A stretch of 64,000 nucleotides of DNA from Streptoverticillium olivoreticuli subsp. olivoreticuli (GCF_003391135.1 NZ_CP031455.1:8645501-8709500), one strand, 5' to 3'; shown: positions 29,302-38,366, numbered from the stretch's first letter. A program made the numbers and translations. Notes: generated from the letters alone by a model not told the origin.

Positions 29302-30044
29302 GTGATCGCACGCCTTCTCGCGGTGGACGGGAAGTCTTGCCTGCTCATGCATAATTAAAAGGGGCTGGCTGGGATGACGGGTATTGACACGCGCTGATCC
29401 GTGTTCGTTATTCACTCGACAGGCTTACAAGTGCTGAAAATCAGTTCCGCACGTACGGTGCGATCATTCTATGGTCATTCCGTCCGTCTGTATTTTAAGG
29501 AAGGTGAAAGTCGGAGTCTCCCCCTGCCTCCGATCCTTCGTTGAGGTCCTTCGTGGCGGGGTGTAATGTTAGGGGATTTCGATCTTGGTGTGCGCGCAAT
29601 TGAAATATTAACGACCCCCGGGGCCCGTTAATGATGCGATAATCCACCACGCTGCAGGTGTCGGCTCTGGCGTGGCTAACTATTGCCATAACGGTGGCAG
29701 CGGGCTTCCTGGTCTCGTATGCCACGCATTCCTTGGGAAGGATGCGAATCCCTATGCCATAGGTAATGGTGGGCTGGCCGCGCAGGTGGGGGCAGTGTGC
29801 TTGGTACGGTCATTGTTGAATCGGGGCGCCTCGCTTCCCAGGCGGCGAGGCGGCGGATGGAAAGATTCAATTTTACGGCATTGAAATAGAAAATCAAGGA
29901 GCCCGAGACGGTCCTCACCCGGAAGTCCGGTATGACGCGGCCGTACGTTACACCACAGTTATCTTCCGTAATCATGGCTGGTGAGCCGATTCTGTAATCG
30001 GCCACAACGAATAAACGGATCGGGAGATCGCCCCATCCCTCGAT
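29302..30044. other. A+T-richer DNA without a supported gene
   Basis: Two short minus-strand frames share a vague 'DYRI...GSLIF' pattern (near 29.58-29.64 kb and 29.90-30.00 kb), which may reflect an old duplication. Composition is lower in G+C than the flanks. No start site or family is convincing. Confidence 0.35.
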
Positions 30045-30404
30045 GTGAATAAGTTACGGCGCTATTTTTCCGCCCGCCTGGGTGACCCGGCTAAAACTAT
30101 AATTCCTACCAGGCCGGATCGTGGGGGAGGCGGAAAGCTGTGGATCTTGTCCGACGCGGGATGGCCCGGACGATACCTGTATCGTGCGCAGTGCCCTTTC
30201 AGAAGAGATCGGAGAGCTGATTTTTCTGCTGATGGTGACAAATTCGGCACGAAGGTGCGGGAAGTGTATTCTCGCCGCCAGGGAACCCTGGGATATTCTG
30301 ATGATGATGCTGGCGGTATCCTCGGGTCCTCGTCTCTTCGTCGGCTTGCTAAAAAGTATGCGCCAGAAATTCGTGACCGAATTTCTGGCGTTCCCGGAAA
30401 ATGA
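30045..30404 (+). CDS. possible small basic protein (doubtful)
   Basis: A 119-residue open frame (MNKLRRYFSARLGDPAKTII...) rich in Arg, Gly and Asp. There is no ribosome binding site and no family. A perfect 13-bp palindrome sits inside its last part, so the region may be regulatory or non-coding instead. Listed only because nothing better explains this stretch. Confidence 0.25.
   Translation: MNKLRRYFSARLGDPAKTIIPTRPDRGGGGKLWILSDAGWPGRYLYRAQCPFRRDRRADFSADGDKFGTKVREVYSRRQGTLGYSDDDAGGILGSSSLRRLAKKYAPEIRDRISGVPGK
30361..30390. repeat. perfect 13-bp inverted repeat with 4-base loop
   Basis: CGCCAGAAATTCG - TGAC - CGAATTTCTGGCG. It could be an operator, a terminator without a T tract, or an RNA hairpin. 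Confidence 0.7.
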
Positions 30405-31294
30405 GTCAAAATCGGATCGATTTCTCCGGATGGGGGTGTGGGAGTCAGGGAATTCTTCTTGCGTAAACTACATCAAGGAATCCCTGTGCACTATGGGGCT
30501 TCCTGACCTGCACGGCTTCCGAGAGGTATTTCGCCCGGTCATAGCGGTGTGCGGCCACGTTCTCCGCTGCAGTATCCGCAGCCGTGGAACAGACGGGGCT
30601 GGTTGGCCCTGCCCACCAGCAGACGGCCCTCGTGCACGTCCTCCGCCGGGAATCTGGCATGCTCGGCTGAGGCAGGGAGCAGCCCCGCCGTCAGTACCAC
30701 CCGCCCTGGGGCGGACGGCGCCAGCAGGGCCGCGAAGTACGTGATCCCGTTGGCCTTGTCCAGCGCGCACAACTGGGCAATCGTCTGCGCCCGGCGCTGG
30801 CAGAGGGCCATGGGCAAGGGGCATCCGAGGCGGGTCGGCAAGGCCGCCTGGGGTGGACGGCGAACAGGGCACGACGGATGACGGGGCGCTGGGCACCCGG
30901 CCGCATGCTCGAAAACCCGGCCTTATCGGGGCCCGGGGCGGGTAAGTTGCCGGGCGGTGCACTCATGGGATCCTGGCCGACAGCGGCACAGGAAACAGGA
31001 GGCTGCCAGGACCGTACAGGCTGCAGCCAGTACTGCCAGCACCAGACAATGACGCCAGCTGCATCAGCCGGCGTAGATCATCAGGGCCCCCATCCAGTCC
31101 ACGGGCTCTGGAAGCTCCCGGGTGCTGACGGGCCAGCGGCCTGATCAGGCGACGGAGGCACATCGAAGCTTCGGTTCGGCAACGTAACCTGGACGCCCAC
31201 CTGCCCCAGCCGGAGCTTCGTCGCGGCGCGATGGCACAGCCGGGTATCGCCGCAACACCGTGGCCCGCATGCACGTGAGCACCAGAACTCTGAG
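30405..31294. other. probable decayed coding DNA, not identified
   Basis: A minus-strand frame near 30.6-30.84 kb (IAQLCALDKANGITYFAAL, GRVVLTAGLLPAS, GRLLVGRANQPRLF) looks like part of a real protein but has no clear start, ends in scrambled sequence and matches no family I know. The rest holds nothing supported. Confidence 0.35.
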
Positions 31295-31825
31295 TCAGCC
31301 TTGGCGGCGGGTCCGCTTCGTGTTGCGTTTCTGCTCTTCTTTGTGCAGGCGGATAATCTCCATGTCTGCTGGGGAGATCCGCCCGCTGCCGTCCGGAGTG
31401 TGGGCTACCAGGTCGTATTCCTCGGCGCGCAGAAGGCGTCTGGGTGATGCGAGAGCGGGCTGTGCAGGTCGTGCATGTTCTGCTGCGGCGAGCAGGGCGT
31501 CAATGATGTTCAGGACTGCTTCGCGTTCACGCCGTGTCAGGCGGCTGGCACGGGGGGGCATTACAAAGGGCTCCGCGGGACGCTCACGGTAGACGCCAGC
31601 GGCTTTCTCGAGGTTTGTGCGGGGGAGATCGAGGGCGAGCGAGAGGCCATCGAGGGTTTCCTCCTCAAGGGTCCCGGTGTGTTCGCCACGGGCGATGCGG
31701 CCAATGGTGCCATGGCTGACGTGGCCCTGGCCGCGCGCGGCCGCTGCCCGGTAGCTGAGAGGACGTCTTGGGGTACCGAGTTCGACAAGGCGGGCCACGA
31801 CGATTTTCTGGAGGTCGTCAGTCAT
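31295..31825 (-). CDS. XRE-like helix-turn-helix regulator
   Basis: A 176-residue protein. The ATG at 31825 is preceded by AGGAGA. The N-terminal domain has a Cro/C1-type arrangement (LSYRAAAARGQGHVSHGTIG, then RIARGEHTGTLEEETLDGLS). A middle linker leads to SRLTREREAVLNIIDALL and a charged, Arg/Lys-rich C-terminus (HKEEQKRNTKRTRRQG). The type is common on Streptomyces plasmids and integrative elements. It may form a regulatory pair with the ImmA/IrrE-like peptidase at 28.9 kb (inference from family habits, not from adjacency). Confidence 0.8.
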   Translation of the reverse strand: MTDDLQKIVVARLVELGTPRRPLSYRAAAARGQGHVSHGTIGRIARGEHTGTLEEETLDGLSLALDLPRTNLEKAAGVYRERPAEPFVMPPRASRLTRREREAVLNIIDALLAAAEHARPAQPALASPRRLLRAEEYDLVAHTPDGSGRISPADMEIIRLHKEEQKRNTKRTRRQG

Positions 31826-32491
31826 GCCGGTTCTCCTGGTGTCGGTGCACGGTATGGGCGGGCTCTCTTCAGGATAGGAGTCCGCCCGGCCTTGTGGCAC
31901 TTGCATAGTGGAGCGCGTGTCGTGGGCCGTTCGTGGGTAATGGATCGCGTTCCAGTTGCCGGTCTGCTGGGCGAGGTGCACGATGAAAGCGCGAAGACCC
32001 CCGCGACTCCTTGCGAGGCTGCGATGCACACGAATCCTCACGGCCTTCACCGTGCGTCAATGGAAGACAGCATGCCGAGAACCTCAGAGTTCTCCCAGGC
32101 GCGATCACAGCACGTACTAGCGGCCTGCTGCCGCCGGCCCCGCCAGGGACATGCTGCTGGATGCCGGATCAGGATCCGGGTACCACTACATCCTGAGATG
32201 GTCTTGAGGAAACCCGACCGGGGTCCTGCAGGCAGAATGCGTCGCTATGGCCCCGGCACATGACCAGGGAAAACAAACCTGTTGTTCATGCAACGCCTGG
32301 AGGGCCGGCCCCACGCGGGTACCAGCTATAGGTGCTGCAGGCACAAACTCCCTCTTCTCCGCCGAAGGGCACAAGGACTTCGCGCATTGCTGGCCTCAGG
32401 AGTCATGCGGCCGGAGATCTCAGCACGGCCCTGCCTCACGGCACTTGGCTGCTGGTTGCCTGGTCGGTGACACCGGAAAGGAAGGACAACT
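31826..32491. other. intergenic, no recognisable gene
   Basis: Divergent promoter region between the XRE-like regulator (minus) and the small membrane genes (plus). GGAAAGGAAGGACAACT near the right end is a ribosome binding site for the next gene. Confidence 0.5.
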
Positions 32492-32680
32492 GTGATGGAG
32501 CTGATGGGCGTAGGGGTACTGCTCGGCGCTCTCGGGATAGTGCTGGCGGGATACATATCTCGCTCGCGCAGGAGCCATCGACGACAGCAGGCGACGTGTC
32601 ACTGTCTGGGCGGTGACTGCATAGACACGCTGCTGGACATATCCCCTCCCCGCCAGGAACGGCCGGGGAAAGAATCATGA
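32492..32680 (+). CDS. small single-helix membrane protein
   Basis: A 62-residue protein starting at a GTG-ATG pair behind AAGGAAGGA. Residues 3-21 form one membrane helix (LMGVGVLLGALGIVLAG). The cytoplasmic tail is basic and then contains a CxC-x5-C arrangement (CHCLGGDC) that might bind metal. Its stop overlaps the start of the next gene, so the two are coupled. Function unknown. Confidence 0.55.
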   Translation: MMELMGVGVLLGALGIVLAGYISRSRRSHRRQQATCHCLGGDCIDTLLDISPPRQERPGKES

Positions 32681-33342
32681 TCGCCTACGTGTTCGTGTCC
32701 CTCGGCCTAGTGGGCATCATGTCGCTCTGCCTGCTGCTCCATACTTGCGACCGGTGTCCCCCGTCCCCGATGCGGTGGCTTGGAGCAGGCGGGATCCGAA
32801 GAGGGCTGTTCGGACGCTGCAGATCCCTGCCCCTGCAGTGCCGTGAAAGCCTGAGCGTGAGAATCCCCTGGGCGAAGAGAGCTCGCCCCCCGCACACAGA
32901 CGCAGCCGGACAGGTCTGTGCGGTCCGTTCGCTTGCAAAACGTCTCTGCGCCGGAACTCCTGGAATCACCCGGGACGGAAAACCCGACAGCAGGTCAACG
33001 CACGTGGTGGCTCTGTCAATTCCTGCCGCCAGGTCACTGGATCGACCTGCCCTGGAGTGGGGAAGAGACACAGAAGGCGTACCAGATTTCCCCGGCCATG
33101 CGGTATTCGGGCAGGGAAAATCCAACGGCTGGATACTGCTGCTGCGCCTCCGACTGGTCATCAAAGGATGGGCCGACGAGCAGAAATCATTCTTGGACCA
33201 CGACTACGACTGGCAGGCCACCCGCCAGTGGGACAACCAACTGCACGCCGCCGTGGTCCGCATCCAACTGGCCCAGGGGCTACCCGAACGGCAGGCGGAC
33301 GGTATACCAACCCTCGAACTATGGAGGCAGCTGTGGACCTGA
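32677..33342 (+). CDS. membrane-anchored protein of unknown function
   Basis: A 221-residue protein coupled to the previous gene by an ATGA overlap. An N-terminal membrane helix (YVFVSLGLVGIMSLCLLL) is followed by a basic, Cys- and Pro-containing region. The C-terminal domain (WILLLRLRLVIKGWADEQKS to LERQLWT-like end) is well-formed and probably folded. The 3' end runs over the start of the WhiB gene. No family is recognised. The middle part has unusual composition, so a frameshift inside it is possible. Confidence 0.5.
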   Translation: MIAYVFVSLGLVGIMSLCLLLHTCDRCPPSPMRWLGAGGIRRGLFGRCRSLPLQCRESLSVRIPWAKRARPPHTDAAGQVCAVRSLAKRLCAGTPGITRDGKPDSRSTHVVALSIPAARSLDRPALEWGRDTEGVPDFPGHAVFGQGKSNGWILLLRLRLVIKGWADEQKSFLDHDYDWQATRQWDNQLHAAVVRIQLAQGLPERQADGIPTLELWRQLWT

Positions 33343-33746
33343 CCACCTGGGAACACAACGACCAGGAAGCGCAATGGCGGCAGTTCGCCCTCTGCGCTCC
33401 AGCCGACATCAGCACATTCTTCTGCTACCCGAGATCCAAAACCGAACAGCGGGCCCTGGACCTCTGCAGCCGCTGCTCGGTGCGTACTGAATGCCTGGCG
33501 CTGGCCCTGGACCAACGCATCCCGCATGGGGTCTTCGGCGGGACAACACCCCGCCGGCGCCGGACCATACTCGAACGCAGCCCCGCTGTCCGCTCCTGGC
33601 ATGAAGTCCTGACCAGGGCCCGGGAGGCGCATGCCCGCCAGTACCGCAAGCTGCTGGAAAGCCACCAGACAGAGCGATCACGGAAACACGCAACCCGCCC
33701 GCGCCCGACGCCCGCACCCAAGTCACACGCAGACCGGGCACTGTAA
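33333..33746 (+). CDS. WhiB-family regulator, copy 1
   Basis: A 137-residue protein. The GTG at 33333 is preferred because GGAGG lies six bases before it; an ATG at 33321 in the same frame lacks a binding site. The four iron-sulphur cysteines are Cys21 (FALCAPAD), Cys45, Cys48 and Cys54 (LCSRCSVRTEC). The beta-turn signature reads HGVFGGTT, followed by the basic DNA-binding segment PRRRRTIL. An extra basic C-terminal tail of about 60 residues (to SHADRAL) is not typical. Wbl proteins bind [4Fe-4S] and a sigma factor to control transcription. It sits directly upstream of the tRNA-Leu gene. Confidence 0.9.
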   Translation: MDLTTWEHNDQEAQWRQFALCAPADISTFFCYPRSKTEQRALDLCSRCSVRTECLALALDQRIPHGVFGGTTPRRRRTILERSPAVRSWHEVLTRAREAHARQYRKLLESHQTERSRKHATRPRPTPAPKSHADRAL

Positions 33747-33783
33747 GCGCCCCGGAAGACATCTGGTGCATGCGGCCAGAGCG

Positions 33784-33868
33784 GGGCAAGTGGCGGAACG
33801 GCAGACGCGGCGGACTTAAAATCCGCTACCCCTTCCAGGGTGTGTGGGTTCGACTCCCACCTTGCCTA
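33784..33868 (+). tRNA. tRNA-Leu (UAA anticodon), bldA-like
   Basis: An 85-base cloverleaf: acceptor GGGCAAG/CTTGCCT, anticodon stem GCGGA/TCCGC with loop CTTAAAA (anticodon TAA), a long class II variable arm (CCCT-TCC-AGGG), and T arm GTGGG-TTCGACT-CCCAC. The discriminator is A and CCA is not encoded. It would read UUA, the rare codon served by bldA in Streptomyces. The sequence differs from the chromosomal S. coelicolor bldA I know, so it appears to be an additional, accessory copy. A deaminase gene begins four bases later. Confidence 0.93.
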
Positions 33869-33872
33869 CGTG

Positions 33873-34223
33873 ATGAACCGATTCCTCGACCTCGCGGCCA
33901 AACAAGCTGCCCGATCCGGATGCCGGTACCTGGTCGGTGCCGTGGTAACGAAGAGCGGCAGAGTCCTGATCTCCTCCTGCAACCGCTACCGCAACTCCCC
34001 AGGCATCGACTTCCAGCACGCCACGTTTCACGCCGAAGAGATGGCGCTGCGCCGCGCGCGGCATGTACGCGGCGCGGTGATCCATGTCGCACGCATCAAC
34101 GCAGCGGGAGAGCCCCGGATGGCCCGCCCTTGCCAGCGCTGCGCCACTGCGTTGGTGGCCCGGGGCATCATCCGCGCCCACTACACCACCCCGGACGGGC
34201 CCGCGGTGGTCAACCTGACCTGA
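33873..34223 (+). CDS. cytidine/nucleotide deaminase-fold protein
   Basis: A 116-residue protein with the zinc-dependent deaminase signature: FHAEEMALRRA (His53, proton-shuttle Glu55) and RPCQRCATALVARGI (Pro86, Cys87, Cys90). The N-terminus (YLVGAVVTKSGRVLISSC) forms the usual first beta strands. The size suits a single-domain deaminase acting on free nucleosides or nucleotides, or on RNA. It starts at an ATG only four bases after the tRNA-Leu gene, so it is probably cotranscribed with it. That placement makes tRNA editing or a link to translation conceivable, but this is inference. No close subfamily can be named. Confidence 0.8.
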   Translation: MNRFLDLAAKQAARSGCRYLVGAVVTKSGRVLISSCNRYRNSPGIDFQHATFHAEEMALRRARHVRGAVIHVARINAAGEPRMARPCQRCATALVARGIIRAHYTTPDGPAVVNLT

Positions 34224-35019
34224 ATGCCGGCAACTACACAAGCTGCCACCCCGCAGGAACAGCCACCCGGCGGCTCTCCGCCCCTAGAGGAGCCATGATG
34301 TGCACCTTCTTCCCGCACCCGTTCTCCTTGCCCGTGCATCGGGACTTCCCCCTGGGCCCCGGACACCCTGATCACTGCGCCCTGACAGCCCAGAAGGACG
34401 GGAACGGACCCGTGGTGACGAAGCACCGTTCGCCGGAATCCAGAACGGTCCCAGTCCGGCACCGAGGTGACGATCAAACAGACCGTCCCCGATCTGGTGG
34501 TGACCGGGATACCGTGCGGAAAGAATCCGCGCCACTGGGGCGGACAGGCACCGGTCCGGCAGGGAGAGCCTGTCACTGCGGAGACTTCGCCGGGCTGCCG
34601 GACTCCGTGGCCGAGGCAGGACGCCTCGCCTGCCAGCGGACCGCCCGAGTCACCCGTACCAAGCACAGGGCGATCGCAGCTGCCGCACACACCGCAGGGC
34701 TGGCCGAGCGCCCACCGATCACCACGGAGAAGCTGAACGTGCCCTATCAAACCCGTCCTGGGCACAAAGGGCTTGGCCCGCAGCCCGCCCGACATCACTT
34801 CGACGACCGTACCCGGCACTGCAACCCCCGGCACGGACAACGCAGAACGACACTGATGAAGACAGAACCCACCGTTGCTGGCCAGAACGAAAGCAATCCT
34901 CTGAGACCTGATCTCGAACAGCTCCCGGCAAAATCACCGGCTACTCCCAGACTGTTCCATCATCCGGATGCGAATGCTAGCCGTCCTCGACTCAGCCACC
35001 CTGGCACCCATTGCCTCTC
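34224..35019. other. no recognisable gene
   Basis: Several frames are open but none resembles a protein family. A short frame from 34856 (MKTEPTVAGQNESNPLRPD...) is the best of them and is weak. Confidence 0.4.
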
Positions 35020-35093
35020 GGAGTGTTAGCTCAGCTGGTCAGAGCAGGGGACTCATAATCCTCCGGTCGCGGGTTCAACTCCCGCACACTCCA
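35020..35093 (+). tRNA. tRNA with CAT anticodon (Met, or Ile2)
   Basis: Acceptor GGAGTGT/ACACTCC, D arm with GCTCAGCTGGTCAGAGC, anticodon loop CTCATAA (anticodon CAT), T arm CGGGTTCAACTCCCG. The body resembles elongator tRNA-Met. A CAT anticodon could also be an Ile tRNA modified to lysidine. It lacks the three G-C pairs expected of initiator tRNA. Confidence 0.9.
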
Positions 35094-35140
35094 CAGGCCC
35101 CCCTCATACCCCTACACCCACCGCAGAGAGGACCCCTCGC

Positions 35141-36169
35141 ATGGCTCTCCTATCTCCCACCGCAGGCCTGGTCATGCCATACAGACCGTTGGGCAAAAGC
35201 GGCCTGAAAGTCTCTGCCATCACCCTGCGCCTAGGACCTGATCCTGAGGGCCGCGAAAACAGAACGGCCCGATACGACACCGTCCGCCATGCACTCCAGC
35301 GCGGTATCACCCACTACACGCTGGCGCCACAGCTGTCTCCCAGCCCCAGCGATACAACTTGCCTACTGCCGCAGCCGCTGCAGTACCGACTGCGCCGGCA
35401 CCGCGACGAGATCGTTCTGTCCGCTCATCCACCCTACGGCTTCCCCTGGCCGGAGCACCTGGGACTCAACTCCCGCAAGCACCTTACGGGCGCACTCGAT
35501 ACCCTGCTCACTGGCCTGGGCACAGGCTACCTGGACCTCTTCTGCGCGTACCGCTACGACCCCCGCATCCCACTGACAGAAACCGCCTCTGCCCTGGCCG
35601 ACGCCGTGTACCAGGGTAAAGCTCTCCATGTGGGCGTCGCGGCCTGGGCGCCTGCCCCCACCCGGACCCTGGCAGCGCTCCTGCACACCTACGGCGTGCC
35701 GCTGACCGTGCACCAATCTGCGTTTTCCCTCACCCGCCCTCAGGCCAGTGACGGGCTCCTCGACATCCTCTCCGAGACGGGCACCGGATGCATCGCCCAC
35801 CTGCCGCACCACAGCGGGCCGCCGTTACCCCATCGAGTACCTTCTTCCCCCCCCGTGCCGTGCTCCCTCGACTCAGACCATCCCGCTGACCTGCCTGCTC
35901 CTTCTCAGCGCGCATTGCGCCAGGTAGCCTCGGCGCGAGGGCAGACTCTCTCCCAACTCGCTGTGACCTGGGCACTCCAACAACCCACAGTCGCCAGCAC
36001 AGCCGTCACCGCCTGCCACCCCTCCTGCCTCGAACATCATCTCCAAGCCTTGGATCACCTCAGCTTCAGCCTCAGCGAACACTCCGTCATCAATAACCAC
36101 ACTGCCCTGCAAGCTGACCTCAACTACTGTCCACCTGTCACCGTCCCGGACGTCCTAGAAGACTGCTGA
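35141..36169 (+). CDS. aldo/keto reductase-fold protein lacking all catalytic residues
   Basis: A 342-residue protein with the (beta/alpha)8 pattern of the YghZ/Kv-beta branch (YRPLGKSGLKVSAITL; GKALHVGVAAW; SQLAVTWALQQP). The catalytic tetrad is gone. The usual H-F-D-x-A-x-x-Y is HYTLAPQL, with Thr60 for Asp and Leu65 for Tyr. The Lys of the 'STKAG' strand is His96, and the active-site His of 'DLFYSHR' is Tyr137. NADPH-dependent reduction is therefore unlikely, and a binding or regulatory role (as in potassium-channel beta subunits) or decay of function is more plausible. One TTA codon lies at 35825. The gene begins 47 bases after the tRNA. Confidence 0.8.
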   Translation: MALLSPTAGLVMPYRPLGKSGLKVSAITLRLGPDPEGRENRTARYDTVRHALQRGITHYTLAPQLSPSPSDTTCLLPQPLQYRLRRHRDEIVLSAHPPYGFPWPEHLGLNSRKHLTGALDTLLTGLGTGYLDLFCAYRYDPRIPLTETASALADAVYQGKALHVGVAAWAPAPTRTLAALLHTYGVPLTVHQSAFSLTRPQASDGLLDILSETGTGCIAHLPHHSGPPLPHRVPSSPPVPCSLDSDHPADLPAPSQRALRQVASARGQTLSQLAVTWALQQPTVASTAVTACHPSCLEHHLQALDHLSFSLSEHSVINNHTALQADLNYCPPVTVPDVLEDC

Positions 36170-36519
36170 TACCGGCTCTGCGCTGGCGGACAGTCCGGCG
36201 CAGGCACACTCAACTCTTCGGACAGGCCCAACGCGACGGCTGGGCACGGTTAGCAGCGAGAAGCCTTACGACTTGGACGACGGGCAGACCACAGTGACAG
36301 AGGCAGGCGGCGCATCGACTGCACAACATGGATGGGACCCGGTGCGGACCGGGTGTGGAAAACTGCCCGCTACGAGCTATGGCAACTCAGAGGTCCAGCA
36401 AAAGCTCCGTGCCCTATCTGCCCCGTTCTTCCACGACACGACCGGAAGATCCAAACCAAACCCTGCAGACGTGACTTCCACCGTGTGCTAGCGGTTCGTT
36501 CACCGACTACCGCCGCGAT
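36170..36519. other. intergenic / uncertain upstream part of the next frame
   Basis: The next reading frame is open from 36332, but residues coded here have no character. No separate gene is supported. Confidence 0.4.
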
Positions 36520-37327
36520 GCAGCCCGCATCCCAGAACAACGCTGCAGCAGCCCACCCCTGTGCCTTCTCTGCCGGCCCGCTCTGCGACCCTACCGCCTC
36601 CAACGCTCCTCTTTTCGCTGACTTCTTCTTGCCTCGCTGCTCCCACATACCCACCGCCCCACTCGGCAAGGGGCACCCTCTCGCCGTCCTGCCTGCAACC
36701 TCCTTCTTATTCCTTGGACAGACCGTGGAAGAGAACTGCCTCCTTTGCGCCTCTCCCCTCACCAGCACCATTCACCCCGGAGGGCGTTGCTGCCCGGCAT
36801 GCCTGTCCAACCTCCGCGAGGCCCTCGACAACCTTCCCCACCTCTATGTACGCCTCCATCTCGAATCCCCTTCTTCCCCCTGCAAGAGTGCCGAAGTCCC
36901 GGCCACTCGTCTTCCCTGGAAATATCGCACAGCCCCTTCGCCCCTGCGACTGCCCCTCCTTACCCATGCCACTACCTGCGTTCACGCTGTCCACACCTGG
37001 GCCGCTCATACCTTGCCCGGAAGCCTTCCTCTGCACCCCCTGCGTCCCGGACCCCTCCTGCAGCACCTCTGCCAGGCTTTATCAGCCGAGCTCCCGACGA
37101 CTGTCCGCACTCTCGACGACGCCACCGACGCCAGCGTGACATGGGTTGCCTATCAGCGTGCCCGCTTCCTCCTTGGTTATGACGAGCCCGCCCGCCCCCT
37201 CCCCACCCCCTGTCCTAACTGCGACCTCCGTTCCCTCATCCGCCTTTCTGACGGCGCAGTTACCTGCCGGTCCTGTGCCGCCCACTGGCCGCATCACCCA
37301 CATCACGGATCAGCCAAGCCTCCGTGA
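36520..37327 (+). CDS. zinc-ribbon protein, plasmid/phage-type hypothetical
   Basis: About 268 residues from the ATG at 36520; the frame is open from 36332, so the true start is uncertain. The first zinc-like motif is CLLCASPL ... CCPACLSNL; the second, near the C-terminus, is CPNCDLRSLI ... CRSCAAHW. Between them is a mostly helical region starting ALDNLPHLYVRLHLESP. The layout (CxxC domain, 'LP.LY..L' helix, C-terminal CxxC) is one I associate with conserved hypothetical proteins of actinobacterial plasmids and phages. It carries two TTA codons (36707 and 37079), so its translation could depend on the UAA-reading tRNA encoded 3 kb upstream. Confidence 0.65.
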
Positions 37328-38084
37328 ACCCCTACCTTCCTTCACCGTGGCTCGAACAGTCGCTTTGTTGGAAAATGTAGTCCACAACGCCCATGCGATC
37401 TTCAGGGAAAAGCGGGTGATGAGGCGGGAGACGGTAGTTCTCTGTACAGCAAGAGGTCCGATTGGTCACTTCATTGATGGTTCCTGAGTTGTTCGGCAGG
37501 TCTCCGGTCAGGGGCCAGGTGAAATTTCAATGGGAGGTTTGCGAATATTAATTCTGGTCCGTTGCCGTCATGGGTTGCCAGAGGAGTTACTGATAATGAA
37601 GGGGAGATTTTATCAATCACTTATCGCGGCAGGGTCAACGGTTCTCCTGAAGGTCGGCAGAGAAATAACCTGCTGGTTCTGGGGCTTGACGCCCCAGGGC
37701 AGCGCGAGGCGAGCACACACTGCTCTTCAGCGGGCCCTAAAGGTCATCCCGCCATCTTGGACTGGTCTGCGCCCGTGAGACGTTGCCGAACTATGCCACT
37801 GTTTCTGGAATCCTGATCTCCTTCCGGCAGCATCAAACCGGGACGGAGTGCGCGCTAACCCCGTACCGAGTTAACGGACAGTCTTTAAGCTGTTTGGTGC
37901 GGGGCGCGAACTTAACGAGCTGGTCAGTTTCGAGAGGTTTTCATTCGCTTCTTTAGGTTTAACCGAAGTCGGTACGGTCAAGTTGTGTGACGTTCACAGT
38001 TCATTCGGCACCAGCAACTCTGAGGCGTAATCTCGAGCTGCTGCCCAAACAGCTATCAATACGACTTGCAGGCGAGGAGTTCCC
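37328..38084. other. lower-G+C intergenic region
   Basis: No convincing gene. The last 60 bases carry the leader of the next gene, with GAGGAG before its start. The base composition is visibly lower in G+C than the neighbours. Confidence 0.4.
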
Positions 38085-38366
38085 ATGCCTCAGTTTCCAT
38101 CGTTCAGCCGTCGCCAACTCAAGAAGGCCGCCACGCTAGACAGTCCACGGCATCGCTTGCTGACCACTGCCGAAGCGGCCGAGGCCGCAGGAGTGACCGC
38201 CGCATGCATCCGCCAATGGGCCCACCGCGGCTACCTCGCCCCAGTTGCCCGGCGCGGTAAGCATAATCTCTACCTTGAAGACCATGTTCTGCGCGTTGAG
38301 CACAGTCGTCGTGTGCGGTTGAATTCCTCCGAAACTTCGGATATGTCAGCCAGGTTATCAAAATAG
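38085..38366 (+). CDS. MerR/excisionase-like DNA-binding protein
   Basis: A 93-residue protein starting at an ATG behind GCGAGGAG. The core LLTTAEAAEAAGVTAACIRQW then AHRGYLAPVARRGK is an HTH_17/MerR-type winged helix as found in excisionases and small plasmid regulators, and YLEDHVLRVEHSRR follows. Function in excision or in transcriptional control cannot be decided. It is followed by a holin-like gene on the same strand. Confidence 0.8.
   Translation: MPQFPSFSRRQLKKAATLDSPRHRLLTTAEAAEAAGVTAACIRQWAHRGYLAPVARRGKHNLYLEDHVLRVEHSRRVRLNSSETSDMSARLSK

Noticed and set aside
33770..35029. 419-codon plus-strand frame running through the tRNA-Leu and deaminase
   Set aside because: It reads straight through a tRNA gene and lies in another frame from the deaminase signature. 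Only a short 3' part could be real.
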